DNA of 64,000 nucleotides, taken from positions 82,001 through 146,000 of the forward strand of contig JAXRKP010000358.1 in NCBI GenBank assembly GCA_037039925.1, written 5' to 3'. This document shows, piece by piece, positions 1-55,540 of the stretch (within the stretch, counting starts at the first letter, position 1; each line of letters begins with the position of its first letter). A program made the translations under genes and the position numbers. The notes below the pieces were generated by a model. It saw only the letters and a list, made by a program, of their open reading frames with translations. It did not search any database and was not told the DNA's origin. The DNA comes from Doris montereyensis. Taxonomy: Eukaryota > Mollusca > Gastropoda > Nudibranchia > Dorididae.

Positions 1-362
1 ACAATTCCCAACAGCCACAGATGCAGCACTCAGCTAAATCGTTACCAATTCCCAACAGCCACAGATGCAGCACTCGCTAAATCGTTACCAATTCCCAACA
101 GCCGCAGATGCAGCACTCGCTAAATCATTACCAATTCCCAATAGCCGCAGAGAGCAGCACTCGCTAAATCGTTACCAATTCCCAACAGCCACAGATGCAG
201 CACTCGCTAAATCGTTACCAATTCAACGGCCGCAGATGCAGCTCTCGCTAAATCGTTACCAATTCCCAATAGCCGCAGAGAGCAACACTCGCTAAATCGT
301 TACCAATTCCCAACAGCCACAGATGCAGCACTCGCTAAATCGTTACCAATTCCCAACAGCCA
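1..362. repeat. 43-bp minisatellite
   Basis: About eight tandem copies of a ~43-bp unit containing CGCTAAATCGTTACCAATTC and CAGATGCAGCACT. One variant replaces the centre with AGAGAGCA. The array continues beyond the left edge. An open frame across it is a by-product. Confidence 0.92.
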
Positions 363-993
363 CTCTCAGCGGGATGATCAGAAATAATGACATACATTTG
401 AAGACGTTGTAGTGAAACCATAGTGTTGGGAGTTTTGCACTTGAATCAGGTGTGAAGAAGTACCCAGCTATAGGTAAAGAAAGATCTTGTCAAAGTGTTA
501 GTATGAAGTGTCTAACAGGCTACAGTACTGTATGATCTACAGTGAGTTGAGAAGGACATTTAAGGAATTGGCCTGCTGGGGGATAAGGGGTGTACAGTCG
601 GTGAGCCTGCACTTGTTCGGGGATACAGACTATAAATCCATCTTTATGTGACAAACACATTAACATAGCACAATCAGATGCCTATTCTACTCCCTAAGAA
701 ACCCTATACCTGGAATACTTTATATGGAAATCTACAACAGAGGAAAAACACCTTCATGGCATTGGGCTGAAGGACAGATGTCCGAGCGCTGCTGGATCAA
801 TAATAATAACAATATAATACAGACAAATCAAAGAAACACCTCACTTTCTCTTTGAACCGAGAGCAGAAGAGTTCTATGAGCATTTCTACCTAGAGAGGAA
901 CTCAATATCGCTTTTATTTGCATTTTTTGAGTAACTGCCAGAGAGATTGAAAAATCATAAGTAGTTCAATAACTAGATAAAGAACATATCACT
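363..993. other. Unassigned stretch
   Basis: Probably intronic to the LRRK gene. I see no convincing exon, LRR codons or repeat here. Confidence 0.4.
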
Positions 994-1230
994 ATGAGCT
1001 CTCGACATCCTCACCGTTTTACTAGTAATCAAGCATGGGATATAATTTCACATTGGTAGTTTGATGAAAATATTGATTCATCACGTTCAAAGGAGCATTA
1101 ATGTATTAAAGAGGAGGGATCACTTTTATACAGTGATGATGATTCTCACATTGAAAAAGTAGGAGAAGAGTTTGATCTAGTTTTAGACTCGGAAGACAAG
1201 GTAGATAACTTGATTGTATTCACTAAGTAG
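994..1230 (+). pseudogene. Possible decayed piggyBac-type transposase N-terminus
   Basis: A broken frame starting ATG at 994 reads MSSRHPHRFTSNQAWDIISH, interrupted by stops, then an acidic stretch with SDDDSH and EEFDLVLDSED. A basic RFT..A start followed by acidic residues is typical of piggyBac-derived transposases. No transposase core or terminal repeats are seen, so this is tentative. Confidence 0.28.
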
Positions 1231-1777
1231 TCCCAAATTCACCTCAAATTTGGAATGAACAGAATGGATGAACTTTAAAATATTATCCAAGAAAAGTCAC
1301 AATTTCATGTTCAAATTTTTGTTTTCCTTGAGTCAGTATGTCAACATGAATAAATGTATAGAAATCACTAAATAAATATATCAAAATATCGAAATGAATG
1401 TAAATGTATAAAAAATAGAAATAAATAAAAAGTCTAATTAGATAGATACAAAGATAAATGAATAATTATGTGAATAATAATGTATTTGTATATTTATTTA
1501 TTTGATTATTTATTTAATTAATTTTTATATACATAATTTTTTAGTGCCAAGGCATTTTTTAAAGTATACTGATGATTAGTTTTGTAAATAACAATGTATT
1601 TACGATCAAAATGTATGACATGTGTCCAATTAATGAATTTGATAAGTGTGGAACATTTTACATTTAATTTACAAAGTGCCAAGGCATTCATCATTATGGA
1701 AGTCATTTTACACTGATGCATTAGCATTGCTCACCTAAATTTGAAGAAGAAGTTTATTAAAACCCATTCATTCAGAT
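1231..1777. other. Unassigned AT-rich stretch
   Basis: AT-rich sequence with TAAATA-like runs at 1360-1540. The segment GTGCCAAGGCAT occurs twice (1544 and 1676). No gene seen. Confidence 0.4.
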
Positions 1778-2709
1778 ATGTCAATTTACGGGCTGTTTTT
1801 AATGGATCATTACAATGTTTGGCTCTCATTATTTTGTTTATTAATGGAGATTTTAAGAATGAAAAATTTATGGGCTTTATTAATGGATCATTCATCTAGA
1901 AATAGTTACTTTCATGAACCATTTACGAGCTGTTTATTAATAGATCATTCATCTAGAAATAGTTACTCTCATGAACCGTTTATGGGCTGTTTATTAATGG
2001 ATCATTCATCTAGAAATAGTTACTCTCATGAACCGTTTATGGGCTGTTTATTAATGGATCATTTATCTAGAAATAGTTACTCTCATGAACCATTTATAGG
2101 CTGTTTATTAATGATCATTCATCTAGAAATAGTTACTCTCATGAACCATTTATGGGATCATTCATCTAGAAATAGTTACTCTCTGTTTATTAATGGCTCA
2201 TTCATCTAGAAATAGTTACTCTCATGAACCATTTATGGGCTGTTTATTAATGGATCATTCATCTAGAAATAGTTACTCTCATGAACCATTTATGGGCTGT
2301 TTATTAATGGATCATTCATCTAGAAATAGTTACTCTCATGAACCATTTACGGGCTGTTTATTAATGGATCATTCATCTAGAAATAGGTACTCTCATGAAC
2401 TATTTATGGGCTGTTTATTAATGGATCATTCATCTAGAAATAGGTACTCTCATGAACCATTTATAGGCTGTTTATTAATGGATCATTCATCTAGAAATAG
2501 TTACTCTCATGAACCATTTATAGGCTGTTTATTAATGGATCATTCATCTAGAAATAGTTACTCTCATGAACCATTTATGGGCTGTTTATTAATGGATCAT
2601 TCATCTAGAAATAGTTACTCTCATGAACCATTTACGGGCTGTTTATTAATGGATCATTCATTTAGAAATAGTTACTCTCATGAACCATTTATGGGCTGTT
2701 TATGAACAG
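1778..2709. repeat. 57-bp minisatellite ending at an LRRK splice acceptor
   Basis: About 15 copies of a 57-bp unit that includes GATCATTCATCTAGAAATAG and TTACTCTCATGAACC. Two copies near 2106-2190 are shortened. Because 57 is a multiple of three, frames stay open without coding. The last copy merges into the acceptor of the exon at 2710. Confidence 0.95.
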
Positions 2710-46933
<44,224 letters not shown>

Positions 46934-46974
46934 TTCTTTTGATTATGTTTTATACTGTATTCTTTGTATAGTTT

Positions 46975-47084
46975 AATAAATGGATTTTTTCCCCTTTTAT
47001 ATTGTATAAGTGGATAAAACAAAATTGTACCAGGATAGCACATACTGTTTTTCATGATATTTTGTTCGTCATATGCACAATAAA
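46975..47084 (+). terminator. LRRK polyadenylation signals
   Basis: Two canonical AATAAA hexamers follow the stop, at 46975-46980 (42 bp after it) and 47079-47084. Either could set the mRNA 3' end; the choice cannot be made from sequence alone. Confidence 0.6.
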
Positions 47085-47437
47085 TAACGCAATATATTTA
47101 AAGAAATATCTATATATCACACATGTACATGTGTGAAATTACGTACAAATACAGTTCAAGTTACTCTTGTTATTATGTTAAATTTTTTTAACAATTGTAT
47201 TTCTATATTCACAAAATATGGTATTGGGCATTGGTTCTTTTTTTTACACAAATGTTTTACTGGTGACTTATACATGTGATATTTTTTGCATTCAATATTA
47301 TTATTTGTCTAACAATAGAACAAATATACTAATTGCTAACTTCTCTATGAATGGTGAGTATGTTTTTTTTTAGGGGGAAGACATTTTACTTTCAACCATG
47401 ATTGATTATGCATAATGTTGAAATGAGGTAAATACAT

Positions 47438-47897
47438 ACAGACACATCTTGATAGTCCAAATACTTTCATTCCAAGCAATTTTTTGGGGATTATCAAGGC
47501 ATCCGGATTATCGAATCACCGATCAAAGTGACACAATGCGAATCAACGAAAGGCCTCAGAACTTACAATAATGTAGGCCCAGAGCATTTTACATGTCACT
47601 CAGCACTATGATATAACACTATTAACACCCACTCACATCTATCTGTCTACCCTTGCAATGTGGCACGCAAGTCAGTTGGTTGTGACGTCTTGTCGCTAAA
47701 TTGTATAGTTGAATGTTCGGTTTATCAAAGCACAAACTCTCTTTCTTGAGTTAACTCATTTGAAAATTAGGTGTTCGGATCCGGAATCCCGGATTATCGG
47801 GTTCAAATAAAGAAGAGAAAAAATCAAGTCGCTAGCTCATCTGTTCGGATTTTTGAGACATCCAGATTATCAAAGTCCGGACTATCAACACATGCCT
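47438..47897. mobile_element. pogo/Tigger-like MITE
   Basis: Left end CAGACACATCTTGATAGTCC and right end (reverse complement) AGGCATGTGTTGATAGTCCG form imperfect terminal inverted repeats next to TA dinucleotides. Inner motifs such as CCGGATTATCGAA and CCCGGATTATCGGG recur. No transposase inside. Exact ends are uncertain. Confidence 0.6.
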
Positions 47898-48883
47898 ATA
47901 CAACCATCACTCAATTGTAAATTTTAAAAGTGTAAAAGAGGCAGCAGAGTCTAAGAACTCAAAAATGTCAAGTCTTAATTTTGTCCCTGTTCATTCAAAC
48001 AAGAGCAAAACTTTTTATTTTTTTTATTTTTTTTATTAAATGCTGGGTATAATAAAGACAATAATAGCCTGTATAGCTGTCATTATGGTTATTATTACTG
48101 TTATGATTATTTTTATTTTTACTGCTATTACTGTTTCTGTTACTATTATTATATCAATATCATTATTACAGTTGAAAACAATTAATCCGAATTTCATGTG
48201 GCACTTGCTATTCTAGTATAATGGTATAACATGTCCTGTATGCAAGAACTGTGTGTACTGTAAGCGAGAACGCCTAAGGCTAGAGTTGAAGGGTTGCTTT
48301 GTTTTCCCTTCTTTCTAGTAAGTTCTAGGTTTGGATGATGCTGGTTTTATCGAAAAATGAGCTGTCTGGGGGACAGAAATTATTTCAGACTAGAGGTAAG
48401 TTTTGAATTGAACTGGAGTGTAATTTTGGAATGCTGCGGGAAATTCATTATGAAAAAAATTGGGACTTGTCAAATCGTTCTGACATGTAAATTTCGGACT
48501 AAGAGTTTTCAAAATAAACGTTTTTGAGTGTGGTATTATCATTATTATTATCAGTATTATAATTAATATCATTATCATTGATATTATTGTATGTAATTAG
48601 TTTTATTATTATTGCAAAACATGTTGTCCATTCCATAGTACTCATTTGGTCTCCTGTTCTGGACTGCTGTCGAATATCCCCCCCCCCTCCCTCCCTGTCT
48701 ACATATGTTTATAATAAATTTTTCATATTCAGCAAATATTGTGATACGTTTTCATGTACTGGTATGCCAAGTGTTTCTCTCTTTCACTTTTTGAGACACG
48801 AAAAATGTTCATTGCTTTCTGTTGTTCTTCTCAATAGTATTTTCTCCAATTTATGTTAACTGATTAGAGAGTCGACTCTCTAA
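47898..48883. other. Intergenic stretch, nothing recognised
   Basis: AT-rich with short TTA/ATT runs near 48060-48170 and 48535-48615. No gene. Confidence 0.5.
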
Positions 48884-51800
48884 CATAGCTGCCAAGTTTC
48901 AAAAACCAAAATAAGGAACACCCCCTTACGACACCTCGATATTTCATACTGCCGCAAAATTTTTCGCCATCTGTATTACTATCATAAAAGTAGCTCTTAA
49001 ACTTAGTCAACCTGCAATATGAGACATATTATATGTGAATAATGAATCGAAATGCTCACCATTGGTATTAGTTGCAATCAAAATAAAAAATAATCCATTC
49101 AATTGGTTGGAGACATCTCATCAGGCATATATTAAAATCCTCCACACAGGGTTGAAATAACTGACTAAGGAGATGTCAAAGTACTTGCACATGAAATTTT
49201 TAAATGACATGATTGTTTCATTTGTTTTGGCTGAGATGGGCATGGGTGGCACCTTTAGCTTTCTTTAAAAACTCTGGACTGAAGGTCTGGTCATAACATT
49301 TTCCTTCCATAAATGATTTTGCAATCAAGATGTTTGACAGAGAATCATTGGACAAGGAGCCCCTAAAATCAGTTTTGTTCTTTCGCACTTGGCTGAAGAT
49401 TCTCTCACATTCACTGTTGCTGTGAGTAACAGTCAGGAGGCCTAACATGCAGAATGCCAATCTTTGATATTTGGCCTTGCCAAGCCTATCCTTCAGTTCT
49501 CCCAGTTGGAACCATTGGTGAGAGATGGACAACTGAAAAAAGCCATCCTCAAGCTCCTCAAGTTGATACAAATTAAATTCATCCTGGAGGCCATCCATAG
49601 CTGTATCCATATCATCTCCATTTAACAGCAATAGGCATGAACATCTTTTTATAAAAAATCTCAGGGATGAAAATTTTTCATCAGCCCTCTTTTCAGTGTC
49701 GCAACTTGGGCATGCTCCAGAACATCAGATTTGAGGTTAAAATGAGCCACTGCATAATCACATGCAGCACAGTAATAGCTCTTGAGTGCTGTGAAAAATT
49801 GTAGCAACTGGTGGCCTTCTAATTTCTCCACATGATCCAATGTGCTGCTGCCTATTCTCATCTCCAAGTCCTCTCTGTGGTTATTCTCATTCTTTTAGTC
49901 CACATAAAGTGGATCCTGGTCCTTGATCACACTTGCTTTAATGAAGCAGGACAACAGTTCCTTGAGAAACTCCATCAGGAGAGGTTTAAGCTTATGAATT
50001 TGTCTGCAGCATGATGTTAGTTTTTTCAAACATTCTGATTGAAAACTGGAGAAAATGAGCATATGCTCTGCAGGCATCTGAGTGCAACATTTTCTTAATT
50101 GTAAAAAGTCTTTTCTCCTCTGGCTGCTGTCCCTCTGTTTCTCTAGCTGATGGCTTTCCCTCTTTTGCTTTGCTTGATGTTTTCTTCTCTCCTGATTTCA
50201 ACTGCTTTGACAGGGCTTTATCTTCATCTTTCTTTTGTACTGGACTTTGCTTTGCATCATTTTTCTTTGGAATTCTAAAGCTTTGCAAATGTGGATTGCT
50301 TTTGGGCAGGCTTTTAACTTCCCTCTCCACCTCATCATCGATGAACTTGGATATTGTGTCTCACTGGGAAGTAAGGCGTGGAAGACACATACCAAGTGAA
50401 AGCCACCGGGTACAGACATGTTTCAGTTTCAGGACTTTCCGGACTTCCTCACCACAAGATATTTGTAACTGTTTGAGCCTTTGCTTCCTGTTCACGCTTC
50501 CCTCCATATAATAGAACAAGTCAATTAACAGAGAGTCAATTGATATAGCCAATCTTTTTGCTGCTTTTTGGGCTGCAATGTTAATGAGATGGCATGGACA
50601 GCCTAGTGCTATCATATCTGGCTGGCGGCTACGAAGAACGGAAATCACTCCTTGTTTCTGGCCTAACATGACGGGCGCATTGTCAGATCCCATTGCAATG
50701 CAGTTTGATATTGGAATACCAAGCCTCTCTAACTCCGACAGAACAAGATTTCCAATATTTACACCTGTAGATGAAGACTCTAGTGCAGGTACGGACAACA
50801 CTTGAAGTTTAATAGATTTTGTTTGGCTGTCAGGGAAATTAATGATAACAGGATAAAGCTTGGAATCATTTGTGTGGCTCCCATCAGTAGAAATGGCATA
50901 GGGCATGGACTTAAGCTCGGAACTTATGATTTGAGTGTAGTGAGTGGCCATTTCTCGAACAATACAAGTACTTTTTGTTCGGCCAGCGGCATACTTCTTG
51001 ACCTCCTCTGACTTAGGGAAAGCTTTTTTCAACAATGGGGCAATGTGATCAGCTGCAGATAAGGGCACATTGTGTTCCAGAAAGAAGGCAGTAAACAAAC
51101 ATTCTGCATTAATGATGGCAGTCTCTTCTCCGGAGTTGGAATTAAAGAATGATTTCATGCTCATGGAACTTTTGAGGCAGATTCTTCCATTTTTACATTT
51201 TTTGTATGAATGGCTGTCTTGGCATGCTGGACAATATCTCCCCTTCCACCGTGTGAAATGTTAATGTCTTTCCTACAAACCTTACAGAATGCACAAATTG
51301 AGGATGTCTTCGAAGCCTTTATAAATGTGAATTCCTCAGCATATTTTTGAGAGAAATGCTGTTCCCGCCTTTTCTTTTTTGAAGGTGGGGGAGGGAAAGC
51401 CATTCTTTTAAATCTAGTTCTAGATCTAGTCTAGATAGATAATATTAATAATAATATCAATAAATATTAATAATAGAGATCACAGTCAGTTCGGAGTTCT
51501 CAATGCAGTCTTAAAAATCACCACATCTAAACCAAATCTCAAATCTAGATTAGATCCTCGATGAACGTAAGGCACTAGATCTAGAATAGATCTCTAATAA
51601 ATCCGTAACAATAATATCCAGTCAGTTCAGAGTTCTCAATGCAGTCTTTAAATTTACCCTTAAATTTAATATCTTAAAAATCAACCAACAACTAGATCTA
51701 TCTAGATTCTAAATCTAGATCTCTAGATCTAGATATCTAATCCGTATTGTCTAAGTCGAAAAGCGTAATGTCGATCAAGATCTCACACGGCACAAAGTCA

Positions 51801-52093
51801 CTAGAATTAGAATAGATCTATATCCAAGACGAATGAACAACAAAGGCAGCTAATAATCTGTATTGTCGAAGAGGGCACTAAACTGAATACACATGTGAAG
51901 ACGACAAGACGCCATTAAAAATTCGCAAAAATATACTCGAATGGGGCTCCGGACCTTGCAGAAACGGTTCCACCAGCCATGGTGGATACGGAAAATTACG
52001 AAATATGGACTCAGTGCAGTAAAATCGGATTTACGGACGGATAGACGAAATAACGGAACAAATCCGTATTCTACGGAACGCTTGGCAGCTATG
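48884..52093 (-). mobile_element. hAT-type DNA transposon with perfect 13-bp TIRs
   Basis: Ends are CATAGCTGCCAAG (48884-48896) and its exact reverse complement CTTGGCAGCTATG (52081-52093). Both ends abut the direct repeat CTCTAA (48878-48883 and 52094-52099). A minus-strand transposase lies inside (51403 to 49218). The 5' region (51409-51830) is rich in AGATCTAG palindromes and has a diverged direct repeat with GAGTTCTCAATGCAGTCTT. Length is 3,210 bp. Confidence 0.88.
49218..51403 (-). pseudogene. hAT-family transposase, broken
   Basis: Would bind element ends and catalyse cut-and-paste transposition. N-terminal BED-like finger: CAFCKVCRKDINISH and H...H (51403-51161). Then the RNase-H-like core with AISTDGSHTNDSKLYPVI (first Asp), GSDNAPVMLGQKQGV (second Asp), GCPCHLIN and TRWLSLG (51164-50361). 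A Lys-rich stretch follows (50330-49992). The hAT dimerisation region has THSNSECERIFSQVRKNKTD (Glu) and ends at 49218. A one-base slip near 51164, an in-frame TGA at about 50361 and at least two more frame changes (50000-49650) interrupt it. Catalytic residues remain visible. Confidence 0.88.
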
Positions 52094-52215
52094 CTCTAAT
52101 AATAGTATAGGGTACATGTGTTTTTACACTTCCTGTAATGTGTCAGATGATCCTTGATTTGCTATTAATGAGCTATACTGTCAGGTAAGAGTTTGCAAGA
52201 AATTTTGTAATATGA

Positions 52216-52362
<147 letters not shown>

Positions 52363-52416
52363 TGAATATAGACAATTATGACCGTAAATAATTTTGGATT
52401 ATGATTTCTTTGTATT

Positions 52417-52782
52417 ATGAAGCTGAATCTCTTAAACTTTGACTGCGGTTAACTCAGAAACCATATCAGTTACAGGTGATATCAAGTACGATTATTATAG
52501 CAAATAAATACTCGATACTGAAGTTACATAGGCTTCTTATCGTAATGAACTGAAATCGAGAAATTAGATCTAGTAACAATAACAAATAAAAAGTTTTGTG
52601 GATCGCACGCAGGCAAAACAATCTTTTTTCAGTCAATTAAAATACTGATTTGATCCAAGAGTTTATTCTCTAAGAACCTAAAGCAGGCTACTTGAAATCT
52701 ACATACGAAATATGGAGGTTATTTATATGTGCAGTGTTTCCTGAGTTATATGCGGTCAAAGTTAGAGATATTCAGCTTTATA
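52417..52782. repeat. ~370-bp dispersed repeat, copy 1
   Basis: Begins AAGCTGAATCTC and ends GAGATATTCAGCTTTAT, giving short inverted ends. Inner landmarks are GAAATTAGATCTAGTAACAA, AATTAAAATACTGATTTGAT and CTAAAGCAGGCTACTTGAAA. Matches 55717-56086 along its length. No coding; MITE-like. Confidence 0.78.
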
Positions 52783-53250
52783 TATATATATATAGATATA
52801 TACACTTATAGGTAACCTTCATGTAATAAAAGCATGAAAGGATTTGTTGTATTACACAGATTAGATACTGCTTTAATGATGCCAGTCTTACACACTAATT
52901 TTTGTTACTAATTTTTGCGGGGTAATGTATTCCTAGAACTTATTAAATTTAGTAACAAATCACTTCATCAAAACAGCTAGGAAAACCCCCGTTTCGATGT
53001 AAACTCCAGAAGCAAGATGGAAACTATTGAGGCAATTTTGAGAAGAAATATGAAAATCCCTGCAAACAAGGCAATGACATACTACAATTTCACAAACAGC
53101 AAAAAAAAACCACAACGGCACACGCAAAACCACCGCTGAAAATTCAAAACGACAGAAACCGACACCTGCCAGTACAGGCCCACATTGTTCAAGCTGACAA
53201 ATGACACACCTCTTTATTATTAGCTCTAATTAATCACATAAATGATGCTA

Positions 53251-54116
53251 CTGTGGAACACGTTTAAACCGAAAGTGACGGGACCGGTCAATGTATTTCG
53301 GTTTAGATGTCTTTTCGGTTTAGCGCTAGTCCCTCGGAAAGGACGTTCGGTAAAGGGAAGTAATAATGTATAGAACATTTCTAGAGTTGTCTCCCTTGAC
53401 GTCATGCCCACAGCGTGGTCTGCCGTGGACCCTATGATGCACGTTTGTCTTCATTTATATTTAGTTGGGTTTTTTGTTTTCAATTTTATTTCAGAAAGAC
53501 AAACACTGCAAACAGAATTCGAATTCCAAGTTTCCGGCATATCTCGGGTATACGCATTATGCTTTCCTTTGACATGATTTTCGTAATTATGGATGGAATT
53601 TATAGTCACAGGTTGTAGTGGTACCGAAGAGCAAAGCAAGAAACATCCATGTGGCTGAAGATTCGATTGTGGAAAGGAAGAAATTACAATCGTCAACACG
53701 CACGGTGTACACTCGCATACACACCACTTACACATTCGTGATGGAATGCCGTCGCGTGTGGCCGTAATCAGTGACAGTGCAGTGAACCAGCCTTTGACGA
53801 TCACTGATCGGTGCCACGCGGATAATTTGCCTCTCGCGCACTGTGCAGCAGCCATTGACCGTAGCATCACGCCACCCATCTCCAAGAGTTTATTCGCTAA
53901 GAACCCTAAAGCAGGCTACTTGAAATCTACATACGAAATATGGAGGTTGTATGTGCAACTCAGTGAATTTTTATTTCGGTTTAGCGGTAGGGCCATTTCG
54001 GTTTAGCGCTATTTATTTAACAAAGGCAAAGAGAAGAAAAGATCAGGGATTCCAAATCCTTTTGGTTTATCGATCTTTTTGGTTTAACCGTTTTTCGGTT
54101 TAAACGTGTTTTACTG
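53251..54116. mobile_element. TA-flanked MITE-like element with CGGTTTA motifs
   Basis: Left CTGTGGAACACGTTTAAACC and right (reverse complement) CAGTAAAACACGTTTAAACC, flanked by TA on both sides, as in Tc1/mariner-pogo elements. TCGGTTTA motifs recur near both ends (53298, 53315, 53974, 53996, 54092). It carries an internal piece of the ~370-bp repeat (53886-53960). No transposase. Confidence 0.75.
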
Positions 54117-55188
54117 TATTATTCTAAATTTAGAATAGAATACAAGATTAAAGGTCAGGGGCAGCTTCACGTGACCAACTGAAAGTAGTGGCATAAAAGT
54201 GCAGACCGATCCGCATTCTTTTGTGAAGGTCAGCTGGCAGGAAGTCGGAAAACTGTAAACAAACTTGGCCACAGCAGAGAGGAAATTGAACGTACAGAAC
54301 AAGATGGCCGCCTCTTATTGTAAACATGAAAGGGTTAAAGAGTTCCAGGAAAGATCACAAACCAACCTGTATAACTATACCAAAATTATTTGTTTTTGGG
54401 TTGGGGTGTGTTTCTTTCTTTTCCTTTTCTTCAAAACCAAAATTAAGTTTTTAATGATTTTAAGCTTTGAAGGGAAAAAATGCATTTCAAAGATATGTGG
54501 GGTTTTTTTGGGGGTTTTTTTTAAAGTCACACTACACTTTTTAAATCTTATGAGAAACGCAGAATTTTTGTTTTGTTTGTGAGCTTAAAAAACTGTTGCA
54601 TATTTCAATGCATATCTCTTTTCATTGTTAAACAATTTAAATGTTGTATCTAAGATATTGTACATGTGTACTACATGTTTAATGTATTACATCTACGCAA
54701 ATTTTCGATGTTTATATTTTGTTCTAATTGCCTCAGTCTTTCATTTGCATTGTTTATAATCACTCATTTATAATAAAAGGAACGAACAATAAACTCAGTT
54801 TCAATTCTTCAACATTTTTTTTAATGGATCAGATATCTTTTTATTACACAGATCTATTTAGGGTGCACACTTTGTTTGGTTTTGTAAACAGACCGTGCGG
54901 TTATCTGTTTGTCTCATTCTTTAAAAACGAAAAAAAACCTGTGTGATAAACTGTTTGCTTGATTATAGACAGCAGCATGGTGCATTGTTGGTTCAGTTAT
55001 TCAAAGTGACTGCATTATGCACTATGTGTTTGCTATTTAAATAAAATCATATTAAAATTTTACCTAGTTGTTGACAATAGACTGTATGATGCATCATTGC
55101 TTAGACCAACCCCTATAACTGTTGAAGGTTTTCTGTGAGCTGCTGAAAAACACAGACGATATACAATTTTCAAATGGCAATATTTGCC
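54117..55188. other. Intergenic stretch, nothing recognised
   Basis: Contains ACAAGATGGCCGCCTCTT (about 54300), which resembles a YY1-type promoter motif, but no adjoining exon was recognised. Otherwise AT-rich. Confidence 0.4.
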
Positions 55189-55194
55189 TTTATT
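55189..55194 (-). terminator. RPUSD3-like polyadenylation signal
   Basis: AATAAA on the minus strand (TTTATT on +), about 120 bp past the stop codon. It is the nearest canonical hexamer on that side. Confidence 0.5.
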
Positions 55195-55314
55195 TACAAT
55201 ATAAACCCCAATAAACTATATATGTATGAAAAATTATGAAAATTACAAAAAGAAAGGTTCATCCAATTATTACACAACACCCACAAATGAGGTGATCTAA
55301 TCATCCTACCACAG

Positions 55315-55540
55315 TTATAGGGTTAATCCATGCTTGAAGTCAAGCTGTTCATGAAGACCCAATACTTTTAAAGCTTTAATAAAAGTCTCAGATGGCTGAG
55401 CAGAAATATCAAAGCTTGGGGAAGACGGTGTTGGAAATCTGGAGAGAGTTACTTTGTGAAGATGGAGAAACAAAGGGAGATTAACCAGGTGACAATCTGA
55501 TTTCTCATGATTCAACGCATGTGCAAGCTTTGCTGGTAAT
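55315..55540 (-). CDS. RPUSD3-like: RPUSD3-like last exon and stop
   Basis: Encodes [14 protein letters not shown] across the junction, then [14 protein letters not shown] and a helix [15 protein letters not shown], ending at TAA (55317-55315). Two overlapping acceptors, TAG and TAGAG, precede it; only the second keeps this frame. Confidence 0.85.

Noticed and set aside
1778..2705. Repeat protein of 19-residue units
   Set aside because: The period of the DNA repeat (57 bp) is a multiple of three, so frames stay open. The array has shifted and truncated copies and merges into an intron acceptor. The same reasoning applies to 45672-46140 (21 bp).
54265..54582. First exon of a gene starting MATAERK with an AAGATGGCCGCC motif
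   Set aside because: The frame soon becomes low-complexity T-rich translation, no splice partner or domain was recognised, and the start may be chance.
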